From Rhynchonema sp. JSB1_4 (lineage: Eukaryota > Nematoda > Chromadorea > Monhysterida > Xyalidae), in NCBI GenBank assembly GCA_030248065.1, contig JASAMV010001447.1, positions 1 through 64,000 of the forward strand: a DNA stretch of 64,000 bases, given 5' to 3'. The position numbers and the translations under genes are program-made. Below the pieces are notes generated by a model. The model ran no database searches. It was not told where the DNA came from and was given only the letters and a program-made list of their open reading frames with translations. Below are positions 22,772 to 33,046 of the stretch, one piece after another (position 1 is the stretch's first letter; every line of letters begins with the position of its first letter).

Positions 22772-25700
22772 TCAAGAAAGCAGTCCCTTACTGCGTTTCG
22801 AAAAGTCCATGAACGGTTGTCCGTCGTCCGACGCAAACGTTTTGTCCGTGCCCATTCCAGCGCCACCGCCTGAAATAAATTAATATTAAAAATACCTTGA
22901 ATTCACAGTCACGCAGCGTAGTTCCTGGTCCGGAGGGGGAGCAGGCGGCACCGCAATTTTTTCGGAGGGGGAACAAACGTGCTCACCTGGCGGGAAAGCC
23001 TAAAAATGCCTATTTCAGCCTAAATTTGCCTATTTTAGGCAAAAATCTGGGAGCAGACGCACCCGGAGGGGAACAGGGTGGCAGCGTACCATGCAGGGGG
23101 AACAGGAGCGCCCGGATCCCCCAGAAACTGCGCTGCAGTCACGTGACGTGACCAAACTGGACCCGACCCAGTCACCAGTTTGGCACCGGCCGGAAACCAA
23201 AAATAAGACGGTTCACTCATCCAAGCGATGACTGATTCCAGACACAAGACAAAAATGCACGCACCAATCGGTGTGGAATTCACACTTGGATCATTCACAT
23301 CCTTTTTCTCTTTCCGCGGTGGTGGGGCTTTACCGGCGGCAATGTCCATCTTTTCCTTGTGTTTCTTGCCCGTGTAATGTGCAGTCTGTTGTTGTTGACT
23401 GTTCAGATGCACGTCACACACTTTGCAGAAACCGCTGCCCGCCGCCTGTTTGTATTCGTCATTCAATCTTAAAATGAATTCAATCTTCATCACAGTTGAC
23501 AGGAAATGTGCTGACCGGTCCAGGCGTTGGTCCTTTTCCAGTCCAGTTCGTTTTTGCACCGGCTCCACCACCAGCGCTTTTCGGGCCACCACCTCTGCTC
23601 GACGAAGCACTGAACCCGCCGCGACCCAACACCATACCGGAACGCGGTGTTGGAACTGCGCCTGCAATGTTCTCTACGCTGCTGCGACGGCCGACTTTTG
23701 TTCCGAACATTTTAATTGAGAACAGGCAGATGTTAGATGGCCATCACTCAATGCCTTCGCCCCAAAAATGGGTGGAATTTTCGAAACGGTGTAAAGGTCA
23801 GTTGGGCGTAAAGGTCGGCGTAAAGTTCGGTCGAAAGCTCGGTCGGCGTAGCTCGGTGTAAACGTGAAACATTGCCTGTTATTAACGTGGAATGTTTCAA
23901 GTTTACACCGAGGTCCAATGGTGTGGCTGGGGGGGTGGGGGCCCCCCCAAGGTACAGTAGGTAGGTTGCCGCCCCTCGCCTGGTACAGTAGGTAGGTTGC
24001 CGCCCCTCCCCTGGTACAGTAGGTAGGTTGCCGCCCCACCTAACTTTTCACCCAAAACATTCATTTTTGGCTTAAAATTGCATAAAATTAGCATATTTGT
24101 CTGCAAATAGGCGAAAAATCGCGCGCGAAATTAGTGTTTTAGGCCACATTTTCTTCAGTATTTAGACATAAAAAATTTCGGTTTCCAGATGACCCCCCCA
24201 AGTGGTACGACCCCCCCTAGCTCGGCTGGTACAGTAGGTAGGTTGCCGCCCCGCATTTTGGGTGGTACAGTAGGTTGCCGCCCCGCCGGGGTAGCTACAC
24301 CACTGCCGAGGTCTATCACACTGAGCTGTCGACCGAACTTTCCACCGACCTTTACACCCAACTGACCTTTACACCGTTTCGAAAATATCACCCAATGTTG
24401 CACTGCACTGCCCGTATGCGACTAAAAAGACGAACTAAAAAAATTTAAGACACAGGGTAACCGTGTGCCAACCTGGTGCCAAATATCCAGACCGCGACGT
24501 TTGCGACAAGTACTGCAGTTTGGGGAATGGTTCGCCCATCCCTCCGTTCGAGCCATCAAAGCTGCGTTTCATCGCGCCGCCGCTCGCAGCCTCATCCCAC
24601 GGACGTTCGTCGCGCGCTGCATAAAATATGTAACTGTCCTTTTTTGGTTCGAGTTAGTTTCAAATACATGTACATCTGCCACAACAAACGTTTCGGACAG
24701 CAGGCAATGAAGTGGTGCGTGCCCCAGCCACCTGGCGGCGGGTAGATCGACCCCTCCTCGGGAGCCATGATTCGAAACAGTCCAGTGTCGGGATTTCTGC
24801 AACGGATCGTGAACTGGTAAACATCTGGTTGTATTTTAACTGCTAACTATACTTCGTTCTCTGGGAGAACACGGAAAAAATTCCAACACGCTGACTGGCT
24901 GTTGCGCGTCCAGCAGCCAATGAACGCGCGAAGACTTGTTCTCTGTTCTCTCAGAGAACGAACTGTAGTCAGGGACTTACGAAAAGAAGTTTGCTTTGAT
25001 TGCTGTGTCACTTTTTCAGAGGACTCAATCGGGCCAGCCCGGGGCTTTCAACTTTTGAGTTGGGCCAGGCCAGGCCAGGCCCGACACATCACGAATGTTG
25101 AAGAAAAAATGCAGATTTTTTTTCGTTAAAAAATCTCAAATCTCTCGCAGCTTCAACGTAAAATTGATCAGTTATGAAGCCGCAACAATCAAAAACTTTT
25201 GGCCTAAAAAACGTCATAAAACTGTAAAAAATCACCATAAAAATCTCGGTCGGCCGAGCCGGGCCGATTAAGAACTCTGCACCTTTCCTAACGTTCTGTC
25301 GTCCTCACATGCACTTTGTTCACGTATCTGCTTCGTTTGTATTAGTTCCCCAAACCTGTATTTGACGCCCATAGCGCCGGTGAATTCAATCTGCAACGTT
25401 TGAAGCGACAAGCCGCCGTCGGAATCCAATGGTAATTCGACGGCCATACCGCCCTCGACACCACAGACGATGATGTAGGCCGTTGGTGCACGCGCCTGAA
25501 GCAAAATGCGTCCACGTACGGGCAGGGTAGTTCCTGGGGAGAGGGGGTCCCCCTAAGGTACACTAACCGCCGCGACCAAGGTACACTAGTACACTAACCG
25601 CCGCGACCAGTGGTGTAGCTACCCAGGCGGGGCGGAAACCTACTGTACCACCAAAATGTGGGGCGGCAACCTACCTACTGTACCGGCCGAGCTAGGAAGG

Positions 25701-28631
25701 GGGGAATTTTTTAGGTCTAATTTTTGATGAAAATGTGCTCTAAAACGCCAATTTCGCGCATAGCGCGCGATTTTTCGCCTATTTGGAGTGAAAATTACCA
25801 AATTTATATCATTTTGAGCCAAAAATAGCAACTTACTGCACCAGCCGCCGGGCGGCGACCTACCTACTGCACCAGGATGGAGCGTCAACCTACCTACCTA
25901 CTTGGGGGGACCCCCCTGCTACACCATTGGCCGCGACCAAGGTACACCAGTAGGCATGGGGGCAATGGCAATACCCAATACCCACACCCAATACCTGGTA
26001 TTGGGTACCCAATACCCAATACCCAATACCAGGTATTTGGTGCCGGTATTGGGTATTGGGTGTGGGCCTGGTATTGGGTATTGGATTGGGTCTTTTCCAG
26101 GTATTGGGTGCCATCCAATACCCCTGTTTTGCCCTATTTTTCTCCTCCAGAGCCCTGAAATTGTGAAAAAATGTAAATTTTTTAGCCTTTGAAATCGCTA
26201 TTTTTAGCTGCAATGTTAAGAAGAATGAGAAATTCAGTCATATTTTACTTAGTATTCGATGAAAAACCCAAAACAGGCCCATTTTTTTCAAAGAAAGTTT
26301 GGATTTTTGGGTATTGGGTCGGTATTGGGTATTGGGTCTCAACCTGAGTATTGGGTATTGGGTTGGGTCCCATTTGAGGTATTGGGTATTGGGTATTCGG
26401 GGTGGGCCCTGGCATTGGGTATTGGCTTGGGTCAAAAAATCGGTATTGCCCCATGCCTACGCGCCAGGTACACTAACCGCCTGAATTTTTGCCTAAAATA
26501 GGCATTTTTAGGCCTAAAATGGGCATTTTTAGGCCTAAAATGTGTGATTTTCAGGTCAATGTTCTCAAAAGTCGCCAAAATACCCTTTTTATGAAGAATT
26601 TTTTTCCAAAAAGGGGCAAAAATAGGTCAAATTTTCTACCTCAAAAAGTGACTTTTTCCTGAATTTGGGTCTTCCCCCCCAAGGGTAGTACTTGGGGGGC
26701 TGTATTTAGGTTTTTAGGGTATTCCGGGGGGCCAGTGTAGTACTTGGTCAGGGTGTTGACGATAGATAGATTGGGACCCGAAATGTGTTGACGATAGATA
26801 GATGACCCAAGTCCGAAATCTTGGGGGGTCGACCCAAACTTGTTGACGATAGATAGATGGTGGGGGGGAGTCGCCAAAAATCAAGGCACAGTATAGTGTA
26901 CTGCAGTGTTGGAGGTGGGGGGGTTTGGGGGGCAGTACAGGGTATCCCCCCCGCCGTACAGTAGGTATCCCCCCGATGTTTGGCATGGTACAGTAGGTAT
27001 CCCCCCCCCCCCGATTTTCACCCCGGTACAGTAGGTATCCCCCCCGATTTTGCCTCAAAAGTGCCAATTTTTGACCAAAATGGCCAAAATTAGTGTAAAA
27101 TCAGTGGTTTTTGCCTCAAATTACCCAAAATTCAAATACTACGTTTTCACACGATTCCACACATAATAAACACATTAAAAATTTTCACCCCAAAACCTAA
27201 CCCCCCAAACCCCTTAGCAGTGTAGTTCCTGGGGGGAGGGGGTCCCCCCCTAAGGTACACTAACCGCCGCGACCAAGGTACACTAGTACACTAACCGCCG
27301 CGTCAGGTACACTAACCGCCTCAATTTTCGCCTAAAATAGGCAATTTTAGGCCTAAAATGGGTGATTTTTAGGTCGATGTTGTCAAAAGTCGCCAAAATA
27401 CCCTTTTTATGGAGAATTTTTTCCAAAAAGGGCCAAAAATCGGTCAAATTTTCTACCTCAAAAAGTGACTTTTTCCTGAATTTGGGTCTCCCCCCCTTCC
27501 CCCCCAGGGAGGTACACTAACCGCCGCACGGAAAAAAGGGGTAGGTACACTAACCGCCGCGCCGGACCAGGAACTACACTGCCCCCTAGGTACATAACCC
27601 CCCCAGGCCATCGGCTCTGGTACAGTAGGTATCCCCCTCTCCGAGCGCGGTACAGTAGGTATCCCCCCTCCAGAGTACCTCCAACACTGGTGTACTAAGT
27701 TGATAATAATGTGTAAATATTAATGAAAATGTCCTTAGATGTACTAAATCCGCGCGTAGCGCGCGATTTTTTGCCTATTTGGGGTGAAAAATATCGATTT
27801 TGAGCCATTTTGAGTCAAAAATGCCAATTTTGGGTTCGAAATGTGTTGACGATAGATAGATTGTTCCCAAAATTTGTTGACGATGGATAGATTAGCCCAT
27901 AAGTGTTGACGATAGATAGATGAAATCAAAAAGTGTTGACGATAGTAGGCCTGGGCACAATACCACTTTTGACACCCAATACCAATACCCAATACCAATA
28001 CCGGCCCTGTACCAATACCCAATACCCAATACCAATACCGAATTGGGGACCCAATCAATACCAATACCCAATACCAATACCGGGCGAGACCCAATACCAA
28101 TACCAATACCCAATACCAAATCAATACTACTGAATTGCTTGGGAATTGGGCTTGGTATTGGGTTGGTATTGAGTATTGGGTATTGGGTTGGTTGGTATTG
28201 GTATTTGGTATTGGGTATTGGTCTTAGTATTGGTTTGGTATTGGGTTTTTGGTCTGGTATTGGTTTGGTATTGGGTTTGGTATTGGTTTGGTATTGGGTT
28301 TTGAGTCAGGTATTGTGTTTGGTATTGGTTTGGTATTGGGTTTTTCTGGATTAGTATTGGGTATTGGTTTTGACCCAATACCTGGGCAAACCCAATACCA
28401 ATACCAGGCCAGTTTCAATACCAATACCCAATACCCAAAAACCAGAATTAGACCCAATACCAATACCAAACACTGGTATTGGTATCAGAGGTGGGAATCG
28501 GGCCGGGTTACCTCGGCCCGCCCCCCCCCACACCGGCCCCCCCCCCCCACACCCGCCGCCCCCCCCCCCCCCTTTCCCCCCCTCAACCAATTCTTTCCAC
28601 AACCCAACAAACCAACAACCACCAAAACAAC

Positions 28632-28727
<96 letters not shown>

Positions 28728-29130
28728 ACCGCCGGCCCCCCCACCCCATTGGTAGGATGAATTGGATTGGGAGCCCACCCGTAGGCGATAGATAGATGAA
28801 TTTGGGGGGACCCCCCCACCCGCCCCCCCAAGTACTACCCTGCGGGGGGCTGTATTTAGGTTTTGACGGTAGTAGTCAAGTCATTAGTCAAACGAACGGG
28901 AGGGGGCGGTGGCGGTATTCAGCTCAGGTTTTTAACTGTGATAAATGTGCGTGACTCACTGCTCGACCGCTCGCGGCAGGAGCAGCAGCAGTGGGAAAAC
29001 CGCCCAATAGTCCGCCTGCGCCGGTCGATGTTCGCTGTCCACCAGCGGCAGCAGTTGGTGGGGGCGGCATGCTCGTGTTGATCGTTGACGGCCCCGAATG
29101 AGGCGGTGGCGGTGGCATTGACATCGACAT
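22772..29130 (-). CDS. TDP-43 N-terminal-type domain plus U1-like zinc finger protein
   Basis: Seven exons, 29130-28960, 25495-25356, 24796-24699, 24616-24473, 23661-23516, 23445-23265 and 22869-22772, give 325 residues in one consistent frame. Residues 1-57 are P/G/A-rich (MSMSMPPPPPHSGP). Residues about 58-140 align with the TDP-43 N-terminal oligomerisation domain: VELPLDSDGGLSLQTLQIEF, TGAMGVKYRNPDTGL and PPPGGWGTHHFIAC match EIPSEDDGTVL...GLRYRNPVS...DAGWGNLVYVV. A Gly/Ser-rich linker follows, then a U1/matrin-type C2H2 finger FCKVCDVHLNS...H-x5-H near residue 240 and a lysine-rich tail. No RRM is present. Exons 5-7 might instead be a separate gene starting at ATG 23710. The donor after 24699 is weak, and the last exon might end by splicing at a GTAAGG after 22789. 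Introns 1, 4 and 6 hold nested transposons. RNA binding in the nucleus is inferred. Confidence 0.65.
22914..23135. mobile_element. hAT-like MITE, TSD CAGTCACG
   Basis: The ends CAGCGTAGTTCCTGG and CCAGAAACTGCGCTG are inverted copies, flanked by identical CAGTCACG (22906-22913 and 23136-23143). The interior is GGGGGAGCAGG-rich, with GCCTAAAAATGCC and GCCTATTTTAGGC units. Same end family as 27218-27581 and 42759-42845. It lies in the last intron of the TDP-43-domain gene. Confidence 0.85.
23770..24393. mobile_element. Palindromic MITE, TSD AAT, split by a hAT insertion
   Basis: Second copy of the element at 5037-5251: ends GGGTGGAATTTTCGAAACGG and its complement, TSD AAT (23767-23769 and 24394-24396). 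The arms carry GTGTAAAGGTCAGTTGGG. The hAT-like element 23916-24305 is inserted within it, so this element is the older of the two. Confidence 0.75.
23916..24305. mobile_element. hAT-like MITE, TSD CCGAGGTC (nested)
   Basis: TIRs CAATGGTGTGGCTG and CAGTGGTGTAGCTAC (read inward) with perfect CCGAGGTC duplications at 23908-23915 and 24306-24313. The left arm has three tandem GGTACAGTAGGTAGGTTGCC units; the right arm has related units in the same orientation. A second copy is at 25608-25929. Confidence 0.88.
25608..25929. mobile_element. hAT-like MITE, TSD GCCGCGAC (nested)
   Basis: Ends CAGTGGTGTAGCTACC and CAATGGTGTAGCAGG (read inward) with identical GCCGCGAC at 25600-25607 and 25930-25937. 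The target is the AACCGCCGCGAC unit of the surrounding element. The interior has the CCTACCTACTG / GGCGGCAACC units seen in the 23916 copy. Confidence 0.85.
25951..26459. mobile_element. TAGGCATGGGG-end element made of TATTGGG repeats
   Basis: TIRs TAGGCATGGGGGCAAT and TAGGCATGGGGCAAT (read inward). The left arm is CCAATACCCAATACC arrays, the right arm GGTATTGGGTATTGGG arrays, so the whole element can fold. Flanks TACACCAG and CGCGCCAG agree at 5 of 8 positions, a weak target duplication. TAGGC-type ends are common in hAT elements. Confidence 0.6.
26904..27689. mobile_element. hAT-like element (CAGTGTTGGAGG family), TSD GTGTACTG/GTGTACTA
   Basis: Ends CAGTGTTGGAGGTGG and CAGTGTTGGAGGTACTC (read inward), 7 of 8 matching flanking bases. 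GGTACAGTAGGTATCCCC units occur in both arms, in the same orientation. It is split by the insertion 27218-27581. Related copies: 41048-42314, 46429-46771 and 50518-51066. Confidence 0.8.
27218..27581. mobile_element. hAT-like MITE (CAGTGTAGTTCCTGG family), TSD CCCCTTAG/CCCCCTAG
   Basis: Perfect 15-bp TIRs CAGTGTAGTTCCTGG. Flanking octamers match at 7 of 8. The left arm is AAGGTACACTAACCGCCGC units, the middle GCCTAAAATAGGC, and the right arm again AGGTACACTAACCGCCGC. Inserted in the core of 26904-27689. Confidence 0.82.
27946..28783. mobile_element. TAGGCCTGGGC-end element with CAATACC arrays
   Basis: The left end TAGGCCTGGGCACAATACC is followed by long CCAATACC / GGTATTGG arrays. The right end (TACGGGTGGGC read inward) is only loosely similar. 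Flanks GACGATAG (27938-27945) and GGCGATAG (28784-28791) match at 7 of 8 and belong to the host GATAGATAG unit. A second start-like sequence, CAGAGGTGGGAATCGGGCC near 28484, may mark another insertion. The right half contains the poly-C tract. Confidence 0.5.
28500..28742. repeat. Poly-C tract, about 240 bp
   Basis: The region is almost pure C, including one run of about 115 bases broken only by single A or G bases. The complementary strand would be G-rich and quadruplex-prone. Length and purity should be treated with caution, since assemblers often misjudge such runs. Long proline or glycine open frames across it are artefacts of composition. Confidence 0.8.
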
Positions 29131-30088
29131 TTTGTGTCGGTTTCGGGTAGACCACTGAATATCTGAGCCTGAGCCTGAATCTGAAAAGAAAACCTCAAAT
29201 GTTCCTCTCTTGAGAATTGGGTCATGAGTATCGAAGGAGTGCCCAACTGGATTCCGTTTGTGTGAATTCTATCTCCGCGTCGAGGAGCAGAGAGCAAGCA
29301 AAAGCAAGAAAAGAAAAAATCGCCAAAATGAAAGAATGCGTGCGATGCGGAGGGAGGAAAAAAGTGAATCACACCCGCCAGGGCCTGGGAATCATGCGTG
29401 CGTCCGGAGCTTTTGAGGTACCACAAGACCCACTGAACCTTGAATTGGACGAGAGCGTGGTGATTACGTCATCAAATCATTGAATTTAACTAGGGGTGGT
29501 GACATGTCACGGTGGTTAAGAAGTGAAGGTGACTTCAGTCAGAGGGGCACAAATCCCATGCCCAGAATGAAAATGTCAATCGCCAAAATCGCCAAAAAGA
29601 GCCAACCGAATCGTCCCGAATATCAACACCTTGGCGCACGGCACGGTTATCGGTCGGCAGATAGTGGCCGCCATTTCACAGGGTCACACTGGGCCTACTC
29701 ATTGGGACTGTTATCAGGGGACGGTGAGGCCTTCGTGAAGCTTACGGAGGACACTTCCAAGGCCCAAAGCATGTCAATCGCCGAAATCCCGACCGATTTG
29801 TCCCGCGCACCCGGGCGTGTCGGTTGACCCAACCCCACCGAATCTGTATGTAGATTCTATTGTTCATACGCTCTCTTTCGCGTTCATTCACATTAATTTG
29901 ATACAGCTCCGGGTTCCGGGCTGCATGTGAAGGAAAACAAAAGTAAAATTAAAGCGAGCATAAAAAAATTCGGCCGCTTTAATGCATGTTATTAGCAGGA
30001 GGCCAGTATTTTATTGTTTATTCACGTAAGAAATCGATCAAGATGTGGGTTGGTTTTATGATGTTGGTAAACGCGAATTTGAGCAAGT
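29131..30088. other. Spacer upstream of the TDP-43-domain gene and downstream of the transporter
   Basis: Contains the presumed promoter of the TDP-43-domain gene. A frame at 29480-29827 (+) has no recognisable domain. The units AATGTCAATCGCCAAAATC and CATGTCAATCGCCGAAATC occur at about 29573 and 29770. No gene supported. Confidence 0.4.
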
Positions 30089-33046
30089 TCACGGTTGGTC
30101 TACCTTATCATTACCGTCGGCCTCATCATTGTTCCTAACTGGCACATAGTCAGGCATCAAGTCCCTGGCAATATCATCAACGTGCCTGTTCCTTGTTTCG
30201 GGCAGATGCACCCACAGATACCAGGTGCACGCCACGGATGGCAGTATGTACATGAGGAACACCCAGTCCCCGACCAAGGCAGCGACCGGCAGGAACGTTG
30301 CGCCCCAGACGAATTTGACCAGCAGAAAACACATCTGACCGGCGCTGGTCACGAGACTGCGTGCGTTGTGCGCGCAGAGCTCGGGTACGACGATGTACGA
30401 CAGCAGACCGGGACTGGCACAGAACAGTATTTGATTGATGTAGAAGGACGCGATGCACACGTAGCCGGTCCACGGATGCCGGTCGGCCAATAGTGAGCCG
30501 GTCATGAACACCAGATTGCACACGATCGTGGCTGCAAATGGGCATGATGCGATTCGCGAAATGCGCTCAGCTTGTTTGCGTCTCGCAAGAACATTCGACA
30601 AGAGAATTATCGATTTGTTGTCTGACCAGTCAATCCGAACAACAGCAGTGGTCGACGGCCCCAGCGATCGACAACACCCAACGCGATCACACTACACAAC
30701 ACAGATGCGAAGACAACACCTGAAATTTAGTCAATTAGTGCATCAATCAATCACTTGATCCAAGAATTCAATTCAGCCAATCTCCCAATAACCGATCGTA
30801 TTCCATTGAGCGAACGCATCGCCGAATCCGACCTTGTTGAACAACGACGTCGAGAAGCTGGCGATTACCGTAACGGCTGTGAGTTCCTGCGAGGCTCGGA
30901 TAACCAACGAAACAAACAGTGTCTTGCGTGACAGTGGGTTGCTCACAATCGTTCGCAAACCGACCTTTTCCTGTACAAAAACGTCACACTTCTGTCGTTA
31001 TGTTAGAGAATGTGGCAAAACACTTTCACCTGAATCATTTCAATCTCTCTGTCAATGTGCATGACGACTTGTTGCACATCAGCTTCTGGCCCGTGGTAGA
31101 ATCGAATCGTTTTGCTGATGTCATCCTGTGACTTGGCGCGTTGGTACTTAGGCGTTTCGGGCATCAGGGGCATGCCAACGCACAAGCACAATGCGCACAC
31201 GCAAGGCAGTGACATGAGCACTGGCCACAGGTGTGCAGTGCCAAGCGCACCGCGCAGAGAGAGGACCACACCCAACAGTTTGCCAACACCGTTGAATAAT
31301 TGCTGGAACATAAGGGGTATACGAGATTTGCATGAGTGCAATACATCAGTTGTTCACAAAACACTGTGCGGACTTTGGCTTGCACTGATATGATAAACCA
31401 AAAATATACTGTAAGTGCACGTCTTATTTCTGGTCATGGTAACGCAACCATGAGAACGAATGAAAAGAAAGAAGTTCCGAATGAGCAAACTACAAAAAAA
31501 CGAGACGCGTCGCACGATCAACAACAACTGGCGTGGTGTTGTCCGTTTTTGTTCATGTACATCAACGTTCGTGCTGATGGCAAGAACTTGAAATGTGATA
31601 CCACAACGAACAACCTAATGTCACCCATAAAAACTGCGATTTCGGATCAGAAATGTACAACCAATTCACAAAAAATGGGGCACCTGAAATCCACCGGCGA
31701 ATCCACGCAGTGCGACCGGTGATATTTCTGACACAAAAATGGACAGCAAACTGGCACCGAGTCCGGTGGCCGCGCCCGATAGAATGCGACCGACAGTGAA
31801 CAGCTCGAAGGATAGAATCGGACTGGATACACTCGTTCCGATGCACGACAACACGGTAACACCTTGATGGATCAGGCGAAATTGTGGTCATTGTATCAAA
31901 GTTGGTGATCGGATTTTTTAATGTGCCCTGGCCGCAAGTGGGTCTTTTGATGAACAGTATTTCCAGATTTTTACTGATGCATGCATTTCTATTCAATACC
32001 AGCGTTATAATGACGTTTGTTGGCTGGCTGGAACAATTTTACAGTCGGTCGAACTTACAGCGGTGTTTGGTTGATGTCTCGAAGGTTACATTAACCAAGG
32101 GCGGATCCGATCCGATCATCAAGTTTGACATCAAGTTCTCTTTCTTGCAGTGACACATCATCCAGTCAACCAACCAGCAACAATCAACATCGAGTTCTTC
32201 CGACCGATCGATTCGGCAGCTGGCTGGGCACATAGCGCACCGATGGCACCGCCCAGTGTGAAGGAATTGACGATGAATGACCACAAGGCCTGCGAATTTG
32301 AAATATATGAAATTTAGCAATTTCGGCTATTTTTTATTTGCAGACAGATATCAGAAGAAAGCGACTGGTGTCAGACTTGGTGCTCAGTTCGGTTCTTTGG
32401 TCAAGCGACTTATTGTGTTTTTAGATTTTTTTTGACATCCACGGATTCTGCTGGTGTTAGACTTTAATTTAATTTTATCTGAAAACAATTTTACACTGGT
32501 CAACGTTACGGGTATCGGTACAAATATAGAAATATCGCACAATAATTAGACCAGGCCGATCAGGGCACCGGATCAAGGTGAAGTTATACTCGTTCGTCGC
32601 GAACACAACGAACACGACGAACAAATTCTATTTTTGAGCCAATTGAGCAGGATGAACCAAATCGAGTATTAAAGTGTTGATGCAGGGCGCAGTAAAGAAA
32701 TGCACAAAACGAGTGCTTCAATAACTGCACACAGCTCGCTGCAAATGCAATACAAATTTGTTCGTCGTGTTCGTTGTGTTCGCGACGAACGAGTATAACT
32801 TCACCTTCAATGTCAGTGCGAACGCACCAGAGATGGCCATCCGCGATCACTCACCTGCAACTGTGTGTGTTCCATGTACGTTGAATGTTCATGTTTGAAC
32901 GATTCATTGACGAATTGTTCGAATATTGATTGTGGCACATTCACTACGGTCAGGTAGAAACCGAATGGAGTTGACAGTGACGCGGACACGCACAGAATGG
33001 TGAGCATCAGACGCCAACTAGGCCGTTCGCTCGCCAGCAGGGACAT
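30089..33046 (-). CDS. SLC2A/GLUT-like facilitative sugar transporter (MFS)
   Basis: Seven exons: 33046-32855, 32289-32175, 31862-31684, 31302-31030, 30970-30793, 30719-30627 and 30531-30089. They encode 490 residues, the usual GLUT length, with about twelve hydrophobic segments. MFS sugar-transporter signatures: PAAESIGRKNSM in the loop after TM2 (near 93), SGAATGLGASLLSIFVSEIS (TM4 and SEISP), PLMPETPKYQ before the central loop, SQELTAVTVIASFS in TM7, GVVDRWGRRPLL near 330, VVPELCAHNARS in TM10, and HLPETRNRHVDDI (the PETKGR motif) near 452. Substrate is most likely a hexose, crossing the plasma membrane, but specificity cannot be read from sequence. Intron 2 begins GTTGGT. A 233-bp element with 53-bp TIRs lies in intron 1. 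The start codon opens a typical TM1 within the first 40 residues. Confidence 0.9.
32575..32807. mobile_element. MITE with 53-bp perfect terminal inverted repeats
   Basis: The left arm starts AAGGTGAAGTTATACTCG and continues with GTTCGTCGCGAACACAACG for a total of 53 bases, repeated exactly in inverse at the right end. The unique centre is about 126 bp. Flanks ATCAA / TTCAA (read outside GGTGAAG) could be a 5-bp target duplication with one mismatch. It lies in intron 1 of the sugar transporter. No coding capacity; superfamily not assigned. Confidence 0.8.

Larger units (their letters stand above)
25523..26687. mobile_element. hAT-like element (CAGGGTAGTTCCTGG end), right end truncated, with two insertions
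   Basis: The left end CAGGGTAGTTCCTGGGG and the following AGGTACACTAACCGCCGC units parallel the complete copy at 27218-27581. The body (GCCTAAAATAGGC units, then TTTTTCCTGAATTTGGGTCT) also matches in order. It is interrupted by complete elements at 25608-25929 and 25951-26459, and its right end is missing at about 26687. It starts 27 bp upstream of the exon-2 acceptor of the TDP-43-domain gene. Confidence 0.6.
26733..28842. mobile_element. 2.1-kb hAT-like composite, TSD CGGGGGGC
   Basis: Ends CAGTGTAGTACTTGG and CAGGGTAGTACTTGG (read inward) with identical CGGGGGGC at 26725-26732 and 28843-28850. The native body carries GTTGACGATAGATAGAT units spaced by about 20-30 bp (26755-26865 and 27840-27950). 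Inside it sit complete elements at 26904-27689 (itself containing 27218-27581) and 27946-28783. It inserted into a remnant of the CCGTA-end family, whose GGGGGGCTGTATTTAGG sequence flanks both sides. Confidence 0.8.

Noticed and set aside
23661..23710. ATG at 23710 as the start of a separate 157-residue zinc-finger gene.
   Set aside because: Not fully excluded. The TTGCAG acceptor at 23662 joins the TDP-43-domain exons in phase and gives one continuous Gly/Ser linker, so a single gene is preferred and the alternative is noted in the entry.
26935..27075. Direct repeats of GGTACAGTAGGTATCCCC with spacers, superficially like a CRISPR array.
   Set aside because: The units sit in both arms of TIR elements, with degenerate spacers, in an intron-bearing animal genome. 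They are transposon subterminal repeats.
28249..28831. Long proline-, glycine- and alanine-rich open frames on both strands.
   Set aside because: They are translations of poly-C and TATTGGG-type repeats. They exist in several frames at once and have no splice context or start signal.
29480..29827. A 115-codon frame beginning near TAGGGGTGGTGACATG, also considered as a hAT-like end.
   Set aside because: The candidate right end (GGTGGGGTTGGGTC read inward) matches poorly and no 8-bp duplication is visible. The frame has no recognisable content.
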